Below, in pieces: positions 51,243 through 62,155 of a DNA stretch of 64,000 nt (position 1 is its first letter; each line of letters starts with the position of its first letter). The notes below the pieces were generated by a model. It was not told where the DNA came from. It saw only the letters and a program-made list of their open reading frames with translations, and did not search any database. The translations under genes and the position numbers were made by a program. Source of the stretch: Marisa cornuarietis (taxonomy: Eukaryota > Mollusca > Gastropoda > Architaenioglossa > Ampullariidae). Location of the stretch: positions 1,646,501 through 1,710,500 of the forward strand of contig SMMW01000634.1 in NCBI GenBank assembly GCA_004794655.1. Direction: 5' to 3'.

Positions 51243-51515
51243 AGGCGGATGGCCGAGTGGTTAGATCGCTAGCCTCCGAACTGAGAGCGCGCTGGTTCAA
51301 TGTCCGATTAGCGCAGCAAACGTCACCCAGTCGACCCAGTTGGCGGAAATGGGTACCTGAGTCCATAGAGGGTTGGGGGGGGGAGGTAAGACAGCGAGGG
51401 AGAGGAGACGGGCACCGCCCTCACGTAAAGCTGGCTCCAAGAAAAGTAACACTTCACCCCTCAACGACCTGAAAAGGTTAAGGGATGACCTTTATCCTTT
51501 TTTTTTTAACTTGTG
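51243..51515 (+). mobile_element. tRNA-derived SINE, apparently full length
   Basis: The A-box TGGCCGAGTGG (51250-51260) is perfect, and the B-box GGTTCAATGTC (51294-51304) is close to consensus, with tRNA-like spacing. The body has ACCCAGTTGGCGGAAATGGG, TACCTGAGTCC and GGGCACCGCCCTCACG, in the style of mollusc and cephalopod SINEs. It ends near a T run (51500-51508). It sits between two large tandem arrays. Confidence 0.75.
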
Positions 51516-51785
51516 ACACTGCGGTGTAAGGAATTAGCCATTGTTTACCTCCTTCGTAATGTACCAACATCTCAAGGCTTTAAGTCAAGGTTATAGATAC
51601 ACGTCCAGCATGAACACTTGTCACGACTTTCAACAGAACTCGCTTCTCACGTGCCTCCTGTCTCGGCCTGTTTGTTTACCTGTGTATTTCTGTTTGTGTC
51701 TCTTGACGTGTGTGTTGTACTGTTGTACTGTGCTCGGAGCTTACGCTTAATCTACAGTCATGGATCAGTGAACATCAATAACCAC
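51516..51785. other. No gene seen
   Basis: Short frames without domains. Confidence 0.4.
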
Positions 51786-51789
51786 CGGC

Positions 51790-51914
51790 AGCAACTCCCC
51801 CCACACGCACGAGCACACACTTATAGATCATTCTCTTTCTCTCTCACACACATACACACATAGATCATTTCCCCCCTCTCTCTCTCTCTCACACATACAC
51901 TCTTATAGAACATG

Positions 51915-51948
<34 letters not shown>

Positions 51949-52068
51949 AACACACACATTACATACACACACATACACACTTGTAGATCATTCTTTCTCG
52001 CACTCACACACAGATACACACATAGATCATTCTCTCTCTATCACACACATACACACTTATAGATCATG

Positions 52069-52099
<31 letters not shown>

Positions 52100-52194
52100 T
52101 TGTAGATCATTCTCTCTCTCTCTCACACGCATACACATATAGATCATTCTCTCTCTCACACGCACACACACATATATATACACTTATAGATCAT

Positions 52195-52226
<32 letters not shown>

Positions 52227-52313
52227 TTATTGATCATTCTCACACACGCACACACACATACACACTTATCGATCATTCTTTCTCTCACTCACACACATAC
52301 ACACATAGATCAT

Positions 52314-52346
<33 letters not shown>

Positions 52347-52447
52347 ATTATAGATCCTTATCTCTCTCTCTCTCACATACAATTATAGATCATTGTCTCT
52401 CTCTCACACACACACACTCACACACACACATATAGATCATTCTCTCT

Positions 52448-52479
<32 letters not shown>

Positions 52480-52755
52480 CACTTATAGATCATTCTCTCT
52501 TACACACACACACACACACTTATTGATCATTCACACACACACACACACACACTTATAGATCATTCTTTCTCTCACTCACACACACACACACACAATTATA
52601 GATCATTGCCTCTCACTCTCTCACACACTCACACACACACACACACACACATAGATCATTCTCTCTCTCACACACAGACACAGACACACACACACACTCA
52701 TAGATCATTCTCTCACACTCACACACACACACACTTATAGATCATTCTCTCTCTT

Positions 52756-52787
<32 letters not shown>

Positions 52788-53114
52788 TTATAGATCATTC
52801 TCTTTCTCTCTCTCCCTCGCACACATACACACGCACACACACAAACATAGATCATTCTCTATCTCTGACACATAGACACACATACACACTTATAGATCAT
52901 TCTCTCTCTCACACTCACTCACACACACACACACACACACACATACACACTTATAGATCATTCTCTCTCTCACACTCACTCACACACACACATACATACT
53001 TATAGATCATTCTCTCTCTCACACTCACTCACACACACACACATACACACTTATAGATCATTCTCTCTCACACTCACTCACACACACACACACACACACA
53101 TACACACTTATAGA

Positions 53115-53155
<41 letters not shown>

Positions 53156-53205
53156 TACACACACTTATAGATCATTGTCTTTCTCTCTCACACACATGCC
53201 GTGAT
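51790..53205. repeat. TAGATCATT(CT)n(CA)n minisatellite
   Basis: About 30 units. Each has ACTTATAGATCATT or ACATAGATCATT, then a (TC)n tract, then a (AC)n tract, often closing with ATACAC. Unit length is about 35-75 bp because both dinucleotide tracts vary. The TAGATCATT core is almost invariant. Confidence 0.97.
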
Positions 53206-53339
53206 ATAACCATACTAATTCACACGGTGTAAAACTCCAACCAACATCTCGCACGAACACACACACACACACACACAAAGAGAAGCGTGCAAGGACGTAA
53301 GTATGTAGAACTGCGATAAAGAATGGCGGATGTGACCTG

Positions 53340-53560
53340 GGTGACCTGTACACGCAAGTAGGTCTACTAATCCCTGTGAAACAGGTCGGGCCGAGGCCGT
53401 TACTCCTACCCACGCAACGTAGGCGGCCGCCCGCCCATCCGTAAAGACAGTCGTGAAGCCCGCGGCCAAGTTGCGCAATGAGCAGCACGAGGATCGAACG
53501 TGACCCACTTGGGCGCGCGCCGCGCGGCGGCCTTCACCGCTAGCCATTGCCGCCTGGGAC
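53340..53560 (-). mobile_element. tRNA-derived SINE, G+C-rich
   Basis: On the minus strand GGCAATGGCTAGCGGTGAAG carries an A-box-like TGGCTAGCGG, and CGTTCGATCCTC is a B-box-like sequence about 35 bases on. The body continues with GTGGGTAGGAGTAACGGCC. Full ends are not defined. Confidence 0.5.
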
Positions 53561-53880
53561 TTCACCACACACGTCACATCAGCACAAATCTCTTAAATAG
53601 TTTTTTTCTTCCCCCATGTCAAATTTTAAATCTTTCCAACTGTTTTTCTCCCTCCCCATCCTCGTCTTTCTCTGTCTGTGAATCAAAGTCTTCTTTGGTT
53701 CCACCGTCTGTTGTCCGGCATTTCCACCCCAAGAGTCGACAAGAGCAGGGAACAGTATCGTGGTATATCTTTATAGGTGACACGATTATAGCTGAACAAC
53801 AAGCAATACCAACATCACATACTGAACTGTACTAGCTGTAATACTGCTACAATCGTAATATGTGTTGTGATATTTAGACC
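53561..53880. other. No gene seen; start of a degenerate array
   Basis: The phrase TAATACTGCTACAATC at 53840 recurs at 54714, beyond the retroposon block. Confidence 0.4.
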
Positions 53881-53966
53881 ATTATTATTCTTGTGTCTGT
53901 GTGTTTATATCTGAAGCGCCTTCAGTCTGGGTAAGCTGGAAAAAGGCGCTCTACAAATGTGCTATT

Positions 53967-54011
<45 letters not shown>

Positions 54012-54012
54012 T
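53881..54012 (+). mobile_element. Retroposon 3' tail with (AAT)n
   Basis: AAGCGCCTTCAGTCTGGG ... GGCGCTCTACAAATGTGC ... TTTATAATAATAAT with about 14 AAT units. This is the microsatellite-tailed 3' end of a LINE or SINE. The same style of tail, inverted, is at 1918 and 19474. Confidence 0.6.
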
Positions 54013-54016
54013 CTTT

Positions 54017-54460
54017 CATACGAACGTAAAATCTATCCTTCTATATGGGTCTGAGACATGGTGCGTGACAAACACCATCACCAACTAGATTCAAACATTC
54101 ATCAACAGATGTCTGCGCCCCATTTTCAACATCAGATGGCCCGAGAAGATCTCCAATGCAAGCCTGTGGGAGAGAGCCAACCAAGAACCTGCCAGCCAAG
54201 ACATCAAGAAGCGAAAGTGGGGCTGGATCAGTCACACCCTGCGAAAGCCGGCCGAAAATCTATCACGACAAGCTCTGGACTGGAACCCACAGGGGAGGCG
54301 CAGGGTTGGGAGACCCAGACAGACGTGGAGAAGATCGGTCCACGGTGAGGCGGAGGCAGCTGGGATGACATGGACCCAACTGGGGAGGGAGGCCCAGAAC
54401 CGGGTTCGATGGCGTGGTGTAGTTGCGGCTCTATGCTCCACTGGGGACGAAAAGGAATAA
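54017..54460 (+). mobile_element. LINE C-terminal fragment (5'-truncated)
   Basis: One frame from 54017 to the stop at 54458-54460 reads VKSILLYGSETW, then RWPEKISNASLWERAN, KRKWGWISHTLRKP, LDWNPQGRRRVGRPRQTWRR and AQNRVRWRGVVAALCS. This is the well-known C-terminal region of a widespread invertebrate LINE ORF2. One in-frame stop (54086-54088) breaks it. No RT core is present, so it is a 5'-truncated insertion, placed directly behind another retroposon tail. Confidence 0.9.
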
Positions 54461-54599
54461 TAAGAAGAATTATAATTATTATTTAGACAGTGGCATATGT
54501 TCATAGCTTGAACTCAAGTAACAAGCCATCAACACTTTATGATTAGAATAATTAAGAGTGACGATCAAACATATCAGTGGGCGTCTTGAATGGATGCCT

Positions 54600-54900
54600 T
54601 GACAACAAGACAATGCACGTACAATAGTATTCAGTCAGTGCCGTATACGTGACAATCACAATCACTGTTACAGTATCTTCACAAACACTTACATGTGTAC
54701 AGTAATAATATGTAATACTGCTACAATCACTGTTACAGTATCGTCACAATCACTCGCAGTTGTTGTAGTATTGTGTAATTGTACAGTCACACATGTAAGA
54801 TCGCTGCAGTCACAGATGTATTATTGTACTGTTACAATCAGCTGCAGCTGTATTATAATTGTGGTAAAATCACTCTTACGTGTAAAAGTGTATTGTGGTA
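54600..54900. repeat. Degenerate minisatellite (ACAATCACTGTTACAGTATC type)
   Basis: ACAATCAC, GTTACAGTATC and GTAATACTGCTAC phrases recur at about 30-bp spacing. The related phrase at 53840 suggests the array once continued to the left. Confidence 0.6.
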
Positions 54901-55006
54901 ACCAACAGTCACCGGCAGCTGTCTGTGCACGCACCAGCCAAGCCACACTCACACCGCCTCCCACGTGCTGTAAGACTGTCTGGCGACAAAGTCTGGCTCT
55001 ATTGAC

Positions 55007-55008
<2 letters not shown>

Positions 55009-55063
<55 letters not shown>

Positions 55064-55165
55064 CCATGTATGTATGTTATATTGATGGGGTAAATGAAGA
55101 CGATGTGTCTTGAGATGCAGAATGTAGGCAGTTGTTACAGTATGCCCTGTATACTCACTCGCAGA

Positions 55166-55225
<60 letters not shown>
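55009..55225. repeat. Two long (TG)n microsatellites
   Basis: Pure TG runs at 55009-55062 and 55169-55225. They cause the Cys/Val and His/Thr frames here. Confidence 0.97.
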
Positions 55226-55226
<1 letters not shown>

Positions 55227-55229
55227 CTC

Positions 55230-56780
55230 ACGACACAGTTTCTGTACACACGCCGTTAGTGTGATAACTCGACACGTGCTTGTGTAAGATGAGGCGACAA
55301 AGCTGTTACGGACGTCTCTCTCTCTCTCTTAGTCGCCATGCAGTGACTTTCCCACCCTTGACGGGGCGGGGTGTAGGCTGGAAGTAGAGGCATGGCTGGC
55401 ATTCCGTCTCAGACTCACAAACACATCCGTGTTGGGACCAGCCAGCGGGCACACTTTTCAGGATTTCAGTCAGGTCACGTCCGCTATACCCACAGCCTCT
55501 ACTCAAACCCTTCCGGTAGATAACACGGGGGTTGTGACCTTGTAAACCAAGAGGAAAGGAATCAACAAAGAGACACCCGGCATGAACTCTACATTTCTCC
55601 GGATGTTTGTAAATAAAATATTTAGCATGAACAACATAGAATCATCTATATCCTTTTTCAGCTCTATAGGCAAACTGCGGCGGGTCAACGTGTTAATTAA
55701 CAGCAGTCATAACCTCGCTGCTGACAACGGTTTGAAATTGTTTCCATAATAAGTGACGTAAGAGCGGCTGGTATGACTCCGCTAAGTTGTTTGGCATGGT
55801 AATAGACGGTGCGCCCACACATCCCATCTGCACCGGGAGCTTTGTCAACATTTATAAATCATGACTCGGCAGACTTGTGACAGATGACTGGGCGATCACC
55901 AACCTGTACTCAAAGACAAGAGACTGTTGTAGTGGGGTAAGATTGTGAGAGAAGTCATGCTTCTTAAAGGGGTATACAAGCATGCTGAGAAGATCACAAC
56001 CATCAACACCCACACGTTACACAGGTTTATTTTTAAAAGAGCGTTTGCCATGTGATAAACAGAGAATATACACCTTGATGTCATGCCATGCAGCCCTGAG
56101 GTGGCCACTGCTGACCTGCAGCTCAACTTTTTCCTTGTACTTTTTTTGTTGCCTCCCTAATGGCATCCCGCACCTCCAGTTAGTTTAGTTTCATGTGCAG
56201 TACCAGTATAGAATGTACGTTTCTTATTATCCAAACTCCGTTTTTATTATGAGGAAAGTTTCCTTTGTGTGCATGACAGTGTCAAGACAGAAGACGATAT
56301 AAGAGAGACATCAGCCAAGTCGTTAAGGCGGTCACGTGAGTCGTAGAAAATCTACCCGTCTATGCAGTCAAAGTACCCTTCAGGTAGGTAATGTTCTCTT
56401 CTGTCCAGCACCTTACTGCCCTCACCGCCGGCTCAAGAAATCGCTGTTAGTAAATCGTAAATTGTATTAAAAATTTCTGTTATAAATCGTAAATTGTATT
56501 CGTGTGAAGAAACTAAGCTGTAAGAGATCGTAAACTGTATTCCTGTCACAAAACCGTCAACTGTATTCGTGTGAAGAAATTATGACCTGTAACCTTCTCA
56601 AGAGATCGTAGGAAATCAACTTTGCCTTTCTCAGGAGTTATCCCAAGAGTACGCTATTCACCGTGATTTCTACCTCCACAGCACCAGCGCCGCACGTCAC
56701 CCACACAGCGAGCGACACGAGCTTTAGACAAGCTTGCATCTACTTTCCTAATATGAGCGCTAGAGACATACGCACGCATA
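55230..56780. other. No gene seen; degenerate repeat at 56430-56610
   Basis: ATCGTAAATTGTATT-type phrases recur about five times between 56440 and 56600. Other short frames carry no recognisable domain. Confidence 0.4.
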
Positions 56781-56794
56781 TACATTTAGCCTTC

Positions 56795-57190
56795 AAACAC
56801 ACACACACACACATCTACTCTACCCCTCAACACACACACACACACACACACACATCTGCTTCATCCCTCCACACACACACACACACACATCTACTTCATC
56901 CCCACACACACACACACACACACACACACATCTACTTCATCCCTCCACACACACACACACACACACACACACATCTACTTCATCCCTCCACACACACACA
57001 CACACACACACACACATCTACTTCATCCCTCCACACACACAATCCTACTACTCATCCTCCACACACACACACATACATCCTACTACTCCACCCCTACTAT
57101 ATCCACGTCCACTCCTTCACACGCCCATGTCTAGCTCCTGCCCTCAGCACACAGATCTCCAGATATTCTTCTCCACACACACACACACGC
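56795..57190. repeat. (CA)n blocks separated by TCTACTTCATCCCTC spacer
   Basis: A repeating unit of a (CA)n tract plus ATCTACTTCATCCCTCC, about six copies. The 219-codon frame 56663-57322 is read-through of this array. Confidence 0.95.
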
Positions 57191-57339
57191 CTTCAGGTTT
57201 CTTTATGTCACGTGACCAATACAGGGAGAGTTCAGCGTAGTCACCTGCTCTCATTTTGCGGGATTAACGAACAAATTTTTTTAACAAACCTAATTGCAGC
57301 CACGTTCTGTCACTGGTCATGATCGACATCGTCATCTCG

Positions 57340-57610
57340 GACCGAGCGACCTGGTCGACCTGGTGTGGGTAACGCGATGCCAGATTAAGTGCAAAGCCAC
57401 GGGCTGACCCCGGCCTGAGCGGAGGGCACGCGCATGCGCGGGTGTGCAGTTTGCTGGCAGCCTACAGAGACTGCGAGCCCACGCGCGGCGCCGCGTGAAT
57501 GACTGCTCACGACACGCGCTGCGAGCTGCGTACGAGTTGCAGATGCCGCGCACTACGAGGCTTTGCCCGTTGCGGCCTATTGACTGACGGGTGGGGGCAA
57601 GAGCACCAGG
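57340..57610. promoter_or_regulatory. CpG-rich patch with perfect NRF1-type palindrome
   Basis: GCGCATGCGC lies at 57430-57439 within a CpG-dense segment (GCGCGGCGCCGCG at 57484). This resembles a CpG promoter, but no first exon with ATG and donor was convincingly identified on either strand. Confidence 0.3.
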
Positions 57611-57942
57611 GTATTACGTAAGTCAGGGTGGAGGGGTGGGCGTAGGGTAGGTGGACTGGGACGAGTTGGGGGCAAAAACAGTTCGTGTAGCCGTGTGAGT
57701 GTGCGTGCGTGCGTGCGTGCGTGTGTGTTGGAGTAAGTGTTAGTATGTCTGAATAGATTTGTATAAATGTGTTTGGTGACATTCATTCACTATTTTTATT
57801 ACATCTTAATATATTTATATATTTTTTAACGTGTTTTCGCGTCGTTAGACAAGAGATTGAACTAAGAACAGATGCTGCTTGTCAGACTCCTGACTGACAG
57901 ATTCACAGCTTCTCTTTATTTCATTCAGACGCTCGCGCGTGC

Positions 57943-57959
57943 GTACACACACACACACA

Positions 57960-58000
<41 letters not shown>

Positions 58001-58063
58001 ACACACAGATTTGTCCTTACACACGCTAGGAGTTCTATAGTCTGCTGCTGCTGCTGCTGCTGT
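57943..58063. repeat. (CA)n and (CTG)n microsatellites
   Basis: CA run at 57943-58000, interrupted by GTACAC, and a seven-unit CTG run at 58042-58063. Confidence 0.95.
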
Positions 58064-58746
58064 CCTCAGTTCGACCCCAGACGCTGCTTTCAGCACTTGA
58101 CCCCACCTCGTCCCCACGAAGGACACAGGGACCTGAACTGGGGCTGCGTCGACTGTTGTGAAGTACTTGTGTGCTAGAATGTCCGGGTCTCATAATACTC
58201 CCTGTGCACCGTTTGGTTTTGTTTGTTTGTTTTGAGAAAGAGAGGTGGTTCGCTCTTCTCATTTGTACCGCGTAAGCGATGGCAACCATTTGTGTGTAAC
58301 ATCGAGAATTGTTTCCCCCGCAACCAGTTTTGATTACCGTATTGATCACTATACTAGAAACACTGCTCAGTCACTGTGCTATAAATACTCCTCACCTTAC
58401 TCTAAACATCACTCGATCACTCCTACGTGTTTCTCTCATTAAGTACATATTTCTCATTAAGTATACTCTCATTTGTGACACCTTGCTCGTGTCCATGTCA
58501 CGTGCTGTGTTCTGCTGCCATCGTTTACTGTAGACTTTGTCGTCAGCCCCTGCTAGCGAGGATGAAGACCCTGGACCTTCGTGAATACCCGACAAGGCCA
58601 ATACAAGTTCCGGTCTCCTTCGCTAGATCTCAAGACGAAAAGGTAGGGAGTAGATATAAGCACTTTTCACTGACAGTTAAAAGTTCTTCTTAACAGAGGA
58701 AATGTCCTCCAAAATTTTTGACTAATTTTGACAAAGTTGTGTGAAG

Positions 58747-59563
58747 CACGGACCTTCATCTACTGGATGAGTGTCTCTCATTCGTTGCCTCTTTGCGCTA
58801 TCATAGGAGTGACCGATTGTAACAAACCCTACAAACGTTAGGTTTTAACTTCCGTTTCCGATTTCAAAATGGCGGGTTTTCCTAAAGTCGAAGAAATTTT
58901 AGAAGTAATTAAGCTTTTCTGTCATAAGAACCTTGTTAAAGAAGACTGATTGCAAAATCAACAGTAGTATTTTATGTAAAATGTATTTTGGTTGTTTATA
59001 GAAAACGCATGTGGGTTTATCGTCAATTTTATCGTACAAAAACATCGTAACAACAGATGCTATTGACTTGCTCTACCAATAACAATTTTTTAAAAAAAAC
59101 ATTGTTTTTTTATTTTTTGGAAACAATTATATAGATTATTCTGTTACAAAAAGCCTATACGTTAAGAATTAATTTAATAAATGCCACAGATGAAGGTCCC
59201 TGGTAGCACTGAGTTCATGACAACGCCATTTACTAGCAGACGACAATAGGGAAGTCCCCCGTTGCTAAGGTCGGTTGCTATTGTAAGCTATGATGGCGAC
59301 GAGCATAGATGTTTACTTTTTGTTGAGGATAACGACATCTCGCTTTATTGGTACGACATTCAACAATGCAACAATTTGCACCTGTCCATTTTTTTGAATC
59401 CATTTATGTCTGCAAACCACTGACTTTTATTAAAATTAAATGAAGGTCCGTGTCTCTTCACAACAGCAAACTGGAACCGGAAACACGGGCTCGCTGATAA
59501 GGAAAGCCGAGACTTACACCGGATATAAACCTGAGACACTTATCCAGTAGATGAAGGTCCGTG
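58747..59563. mobile_element. Unit bounded by a 31-bp inverted repeat (ACGGACCTTCATCTACTGG)
   Basis: 58747-58777 and 59533-59563 are inverted copies of the same 31 bases with one mismatch. Shorter copies of the ATGAAGGTCC core, reading as on the right arm, lie inside at about 59187 and 59440. The interior holds small ATGGC-type frames (58869-58949, 26 codons, MAGFPKVEEILEVIKLF...; and one at about 59293, MATSIDVYFLLRI...). No transposase was recognised. Element class unknown. Confidence 0.45.
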
Positions 59564-59564
59564 G

Positions 59565-60060
59565 TGTGAAGGTCACATGAAACCAATGGCATTGAATGTT
59601 TGGGGTGTTCCAGCCGGAACTTCGATCAACCAGAGCAGAGCTGAGTCCAATACACTTGCTAATACAAATGGACAATCATTTCAGAGGTTTAACTTTTCGG
59701 TGCATTGATCAATTAAGAACGACCTTTACAAACAGTTGCATGCCGGTAAATGTCCCCCCTCCCCTCCAAAAAAAGACAGTATGACATTTTGGAGAACGTT
59801 TAAAAGTTGCTTCAACCAGCAAGACTTTAAAAAAAAAAGATCGGTGACCTCTCTCCCTTAATGAATCTTCCTTAGCAGCATTTGCGTGACGAGAGAGAAA
59901 CAAGGCACACGATTTACAGATCTGAGCAGCCGACCGCGCGTGCGTCCTGACTCATAATGATTGTCTTCTCTAATTTATATTTTGTCCTTTTTTAAAACTA
60001 TTTAATCATGACGAGTTCCTCCCCCACCCCACAACCCTTTTTTGATCACAGTTGCACTTA
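59565..60060. other. No gene seen
   Basis: The plus frame 59596-59784 has no recognisable domain. Confidence 0.4.
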
Positions 60061-60077
60061 ATTAGCTCTAAAATTCG

Positions 60078-60079
<2 letters not shown>

Positions 60080-60110
<31 letters not shown>

Positions 60111-60174
60111 GAATCTGCACCCATCCATCTGGTTTCTCCTGTCTTTTACAAGTAAACATATCCAGGCACGCACG

Positions 60175-60216
<42 letters not shown>
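60080..60216. repeat. (CT)n, (CA)n and (GCAC)n microsatellites
   Basis: CT/CA run at 60080-60112 and a CACG/CA run at 60164-60216. Confidence 0.95.
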
Positions 60217-60217
<1 letters not shown>

Positions 60218-60975
60218 CAGTCGACAGGTGATATCAGGGATCGAACAAGGGGGATCATTGTGAGGTCACAAGAACCGTTTATAATGGAGGTAATGCACTG
60301 TGCCTTGCACTCGGAGCACACTCTGTCCCCTTTCTAATAATAGCAGCTCTTTTCGACTTCTGCTAGCAGAGCTCACGTCTGGAAAACAAAAGTCTGCCTC
60401 TTTGCCTACAAGCCGTTTCCTTCAGTCGTCTGCCTCCCACTTTTTGTTCCACTTTGGTTTCTGAGGGGATCGCGTGAAGTGTGACGTGCGGGCCAGTGAC
60501 GAGTCACGTAAGTGGAATGATGATTACACACGGGGCATGCTGACAGGTGATCCTGCGCACGCACCTCGACCACACACGCAGTGTGATACGCACGCACAAT
60601 GTCATCTTACTGCAGGTGTAGTGATCTCATTGTACCACGGTACGTAGTAATGATGTCATCATGCCACGGGTAGTAGCTCTTTCCTTACCAATCGCCCTCA
60701 TAGGGGCGATCACGTGATCTGCGCCTGAACCCGGTTCGCACCCTATGGTGTGATGCAGTTTTTAAATGTTGTTACTCTTAAACATCGTTTTTTTTAGAAG
60801 AAAAACTTAATAACTAAGATAGCTTATTCATTTCTGAACACAATTGTCTTTCTTAAAAAATGTAGGAAGTAGGTTTTAATAAGAAGTCTTTGCATTTTCC
60901 CACGCTACCCGTCTTTATGTTTGGAAAATGGCTAGCAAATTCCCGGTATTGAAATTTCGACCGGCAGCTTTGAAA
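60217..60975. other. No gene seen
   Basis: Contains ATGATGTCATCAT and GATCACGTGATC palindromes (60650-60720). A 20-codon ATG frame begins at about 60928 and runs into the next element. Confidence 0.35.
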
Positions 60976-60979
60976 ATTT

Positions 60980-61129
60980 CAGTGGCGTAGGAAGATGCTC
61001 GGCTTTGGGGGGGGGGGGCAAGCTCCATGCTGACAATGAATAACGTTCACATTCTTGCCTTCCCAGCATCTTTTTTTGGGGGGGGGGCGGCTGCCCCCCT
61101 TGCCCCCCCCCCCTGTTCCTACGCCACTT
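60980..61129. mobile_element. Short hAT-like MITE with G-run/C-run interior
   Basis: Terminal inverted repeats CAGTGGCGTAGGAA (60980) and TTCCTACGCCACTT (61116-61129), with one terminal mismatch. The interior has runs of 13 and 10 G and later 6 and 10 C, so it can fold on itself. A clean 8-bp target duplication was not found. The end sequence is of the CAGTGGCGTAG hAT style. Confidence 0.7.
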
Positions 61130-62150
61130 AATTTATATTTATTAACCTACAGTAAAGATAACCATCTGTAATACACCGTTTTAAAGAGCTTTTTTAAAAC
61201 ATTCATTTGGTGTAAATTTTAAGATACATAGGTTTTGTCTTCGAGTACTAAAATCAAATGAACTTTACGTGTTTTAGAACACTTGAACGTAAATTTCAGA
61301 AAATAACAAAAAAATTATTTACACAATATATAGACACAAAGTACCAAACAAACATGTTTTATTAGAATATACATTAGAATTTAAATATTACTTACTATTT
61401 TCTTCTCCTTTGCGGTTGTTGAAGTACAAGTCCATGTCAAATTGAGTAAACCGCAACGTACTTTTCGATAATTCAAAATGGCGGTTGACCATTTGTTTAC
61501 ACATTTCCCTCTTACAAACGAAATTTTTTGATTGGCTGGACTAGTTTTTAAAGGGAGGGAATCATGGTGGACTATTTCCTAACGGTTTCAGTAGTTTCTT
61601 CCCTTATGTTATTTTCATTTACGTTGCGGGAGTTTTTTTGAGCTCATTTTCATGGCATTTTCTGTTGGGTGTGTGTTTTCAAGCAAACACAAGGTTAGGC
61701 TATTCCTTTTCTCTACATTTTGATCTATCATTATCAATTTGAGTTGTTCTTCTACCTCTTTTAGTTAACTTTTTATGATTTTTTGAAAAAGGGGTAAATA
61801 CATGCGTCCAAGGGTTCGGAACCGCCGCTTAGACTTCCGTAGTGTTCAGTAAAGATCGAGCTACGAGTGATGTTATCATATAGCGGGTGTAGTGTATCTG
61901 TATCTCATACGAGGATTGTAAGGATGGTATATCATAATGTGGTCACAGTGAGTAGTAGCCATTTCAGCTATATTTACTAGTTCTACTTTAGTCTAACCAT
62001 GTAAACTATTTATATACTGTTTGATGTCTAACCATTCTATTTTCGGTCTAATCATTTCAGCCGTACTACGTTACCGATTTTTAATGCAGTCCATCTGTCT
62101 GTCTCTCTGTCTTAATCGATGCTCAGTCGTCATCGACTGGGACATACAAA
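61130..62150. other. No gene seen; degenerate repeat at 61880-62060
   Basis: GTCTAACCAT(T/G) and CATTTCAGC phrases recur near 61970-62060. The rest is A+T-rich. Confidence 0.4.
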
Positions 62151-62155
62151 GAGAA

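Noticed and set aside
51243..51310. A functional tRNA gene
   Set aside because: A- and B-box motifs are present, but the sequence does not close an acceptor stem and continues into a SINE body.
49280..53205. CRISPR-like direct repeats with variable spacers
   Set aside because: The DNA is eukaryotic; the spacers are simple CT/CA tracts or repeat monomers and there are no cas genes.
54156..54368. Independent small plus-strand gene
   Set aside because: Out-of-frame shadow of the LINE C-terminal fragment.
56663..57322. 219-codon plus-strand frame
   Set aside because: Most of it is His/Thr read-through of (CA)n blocks with a Ser/Leu-Pro spacer.
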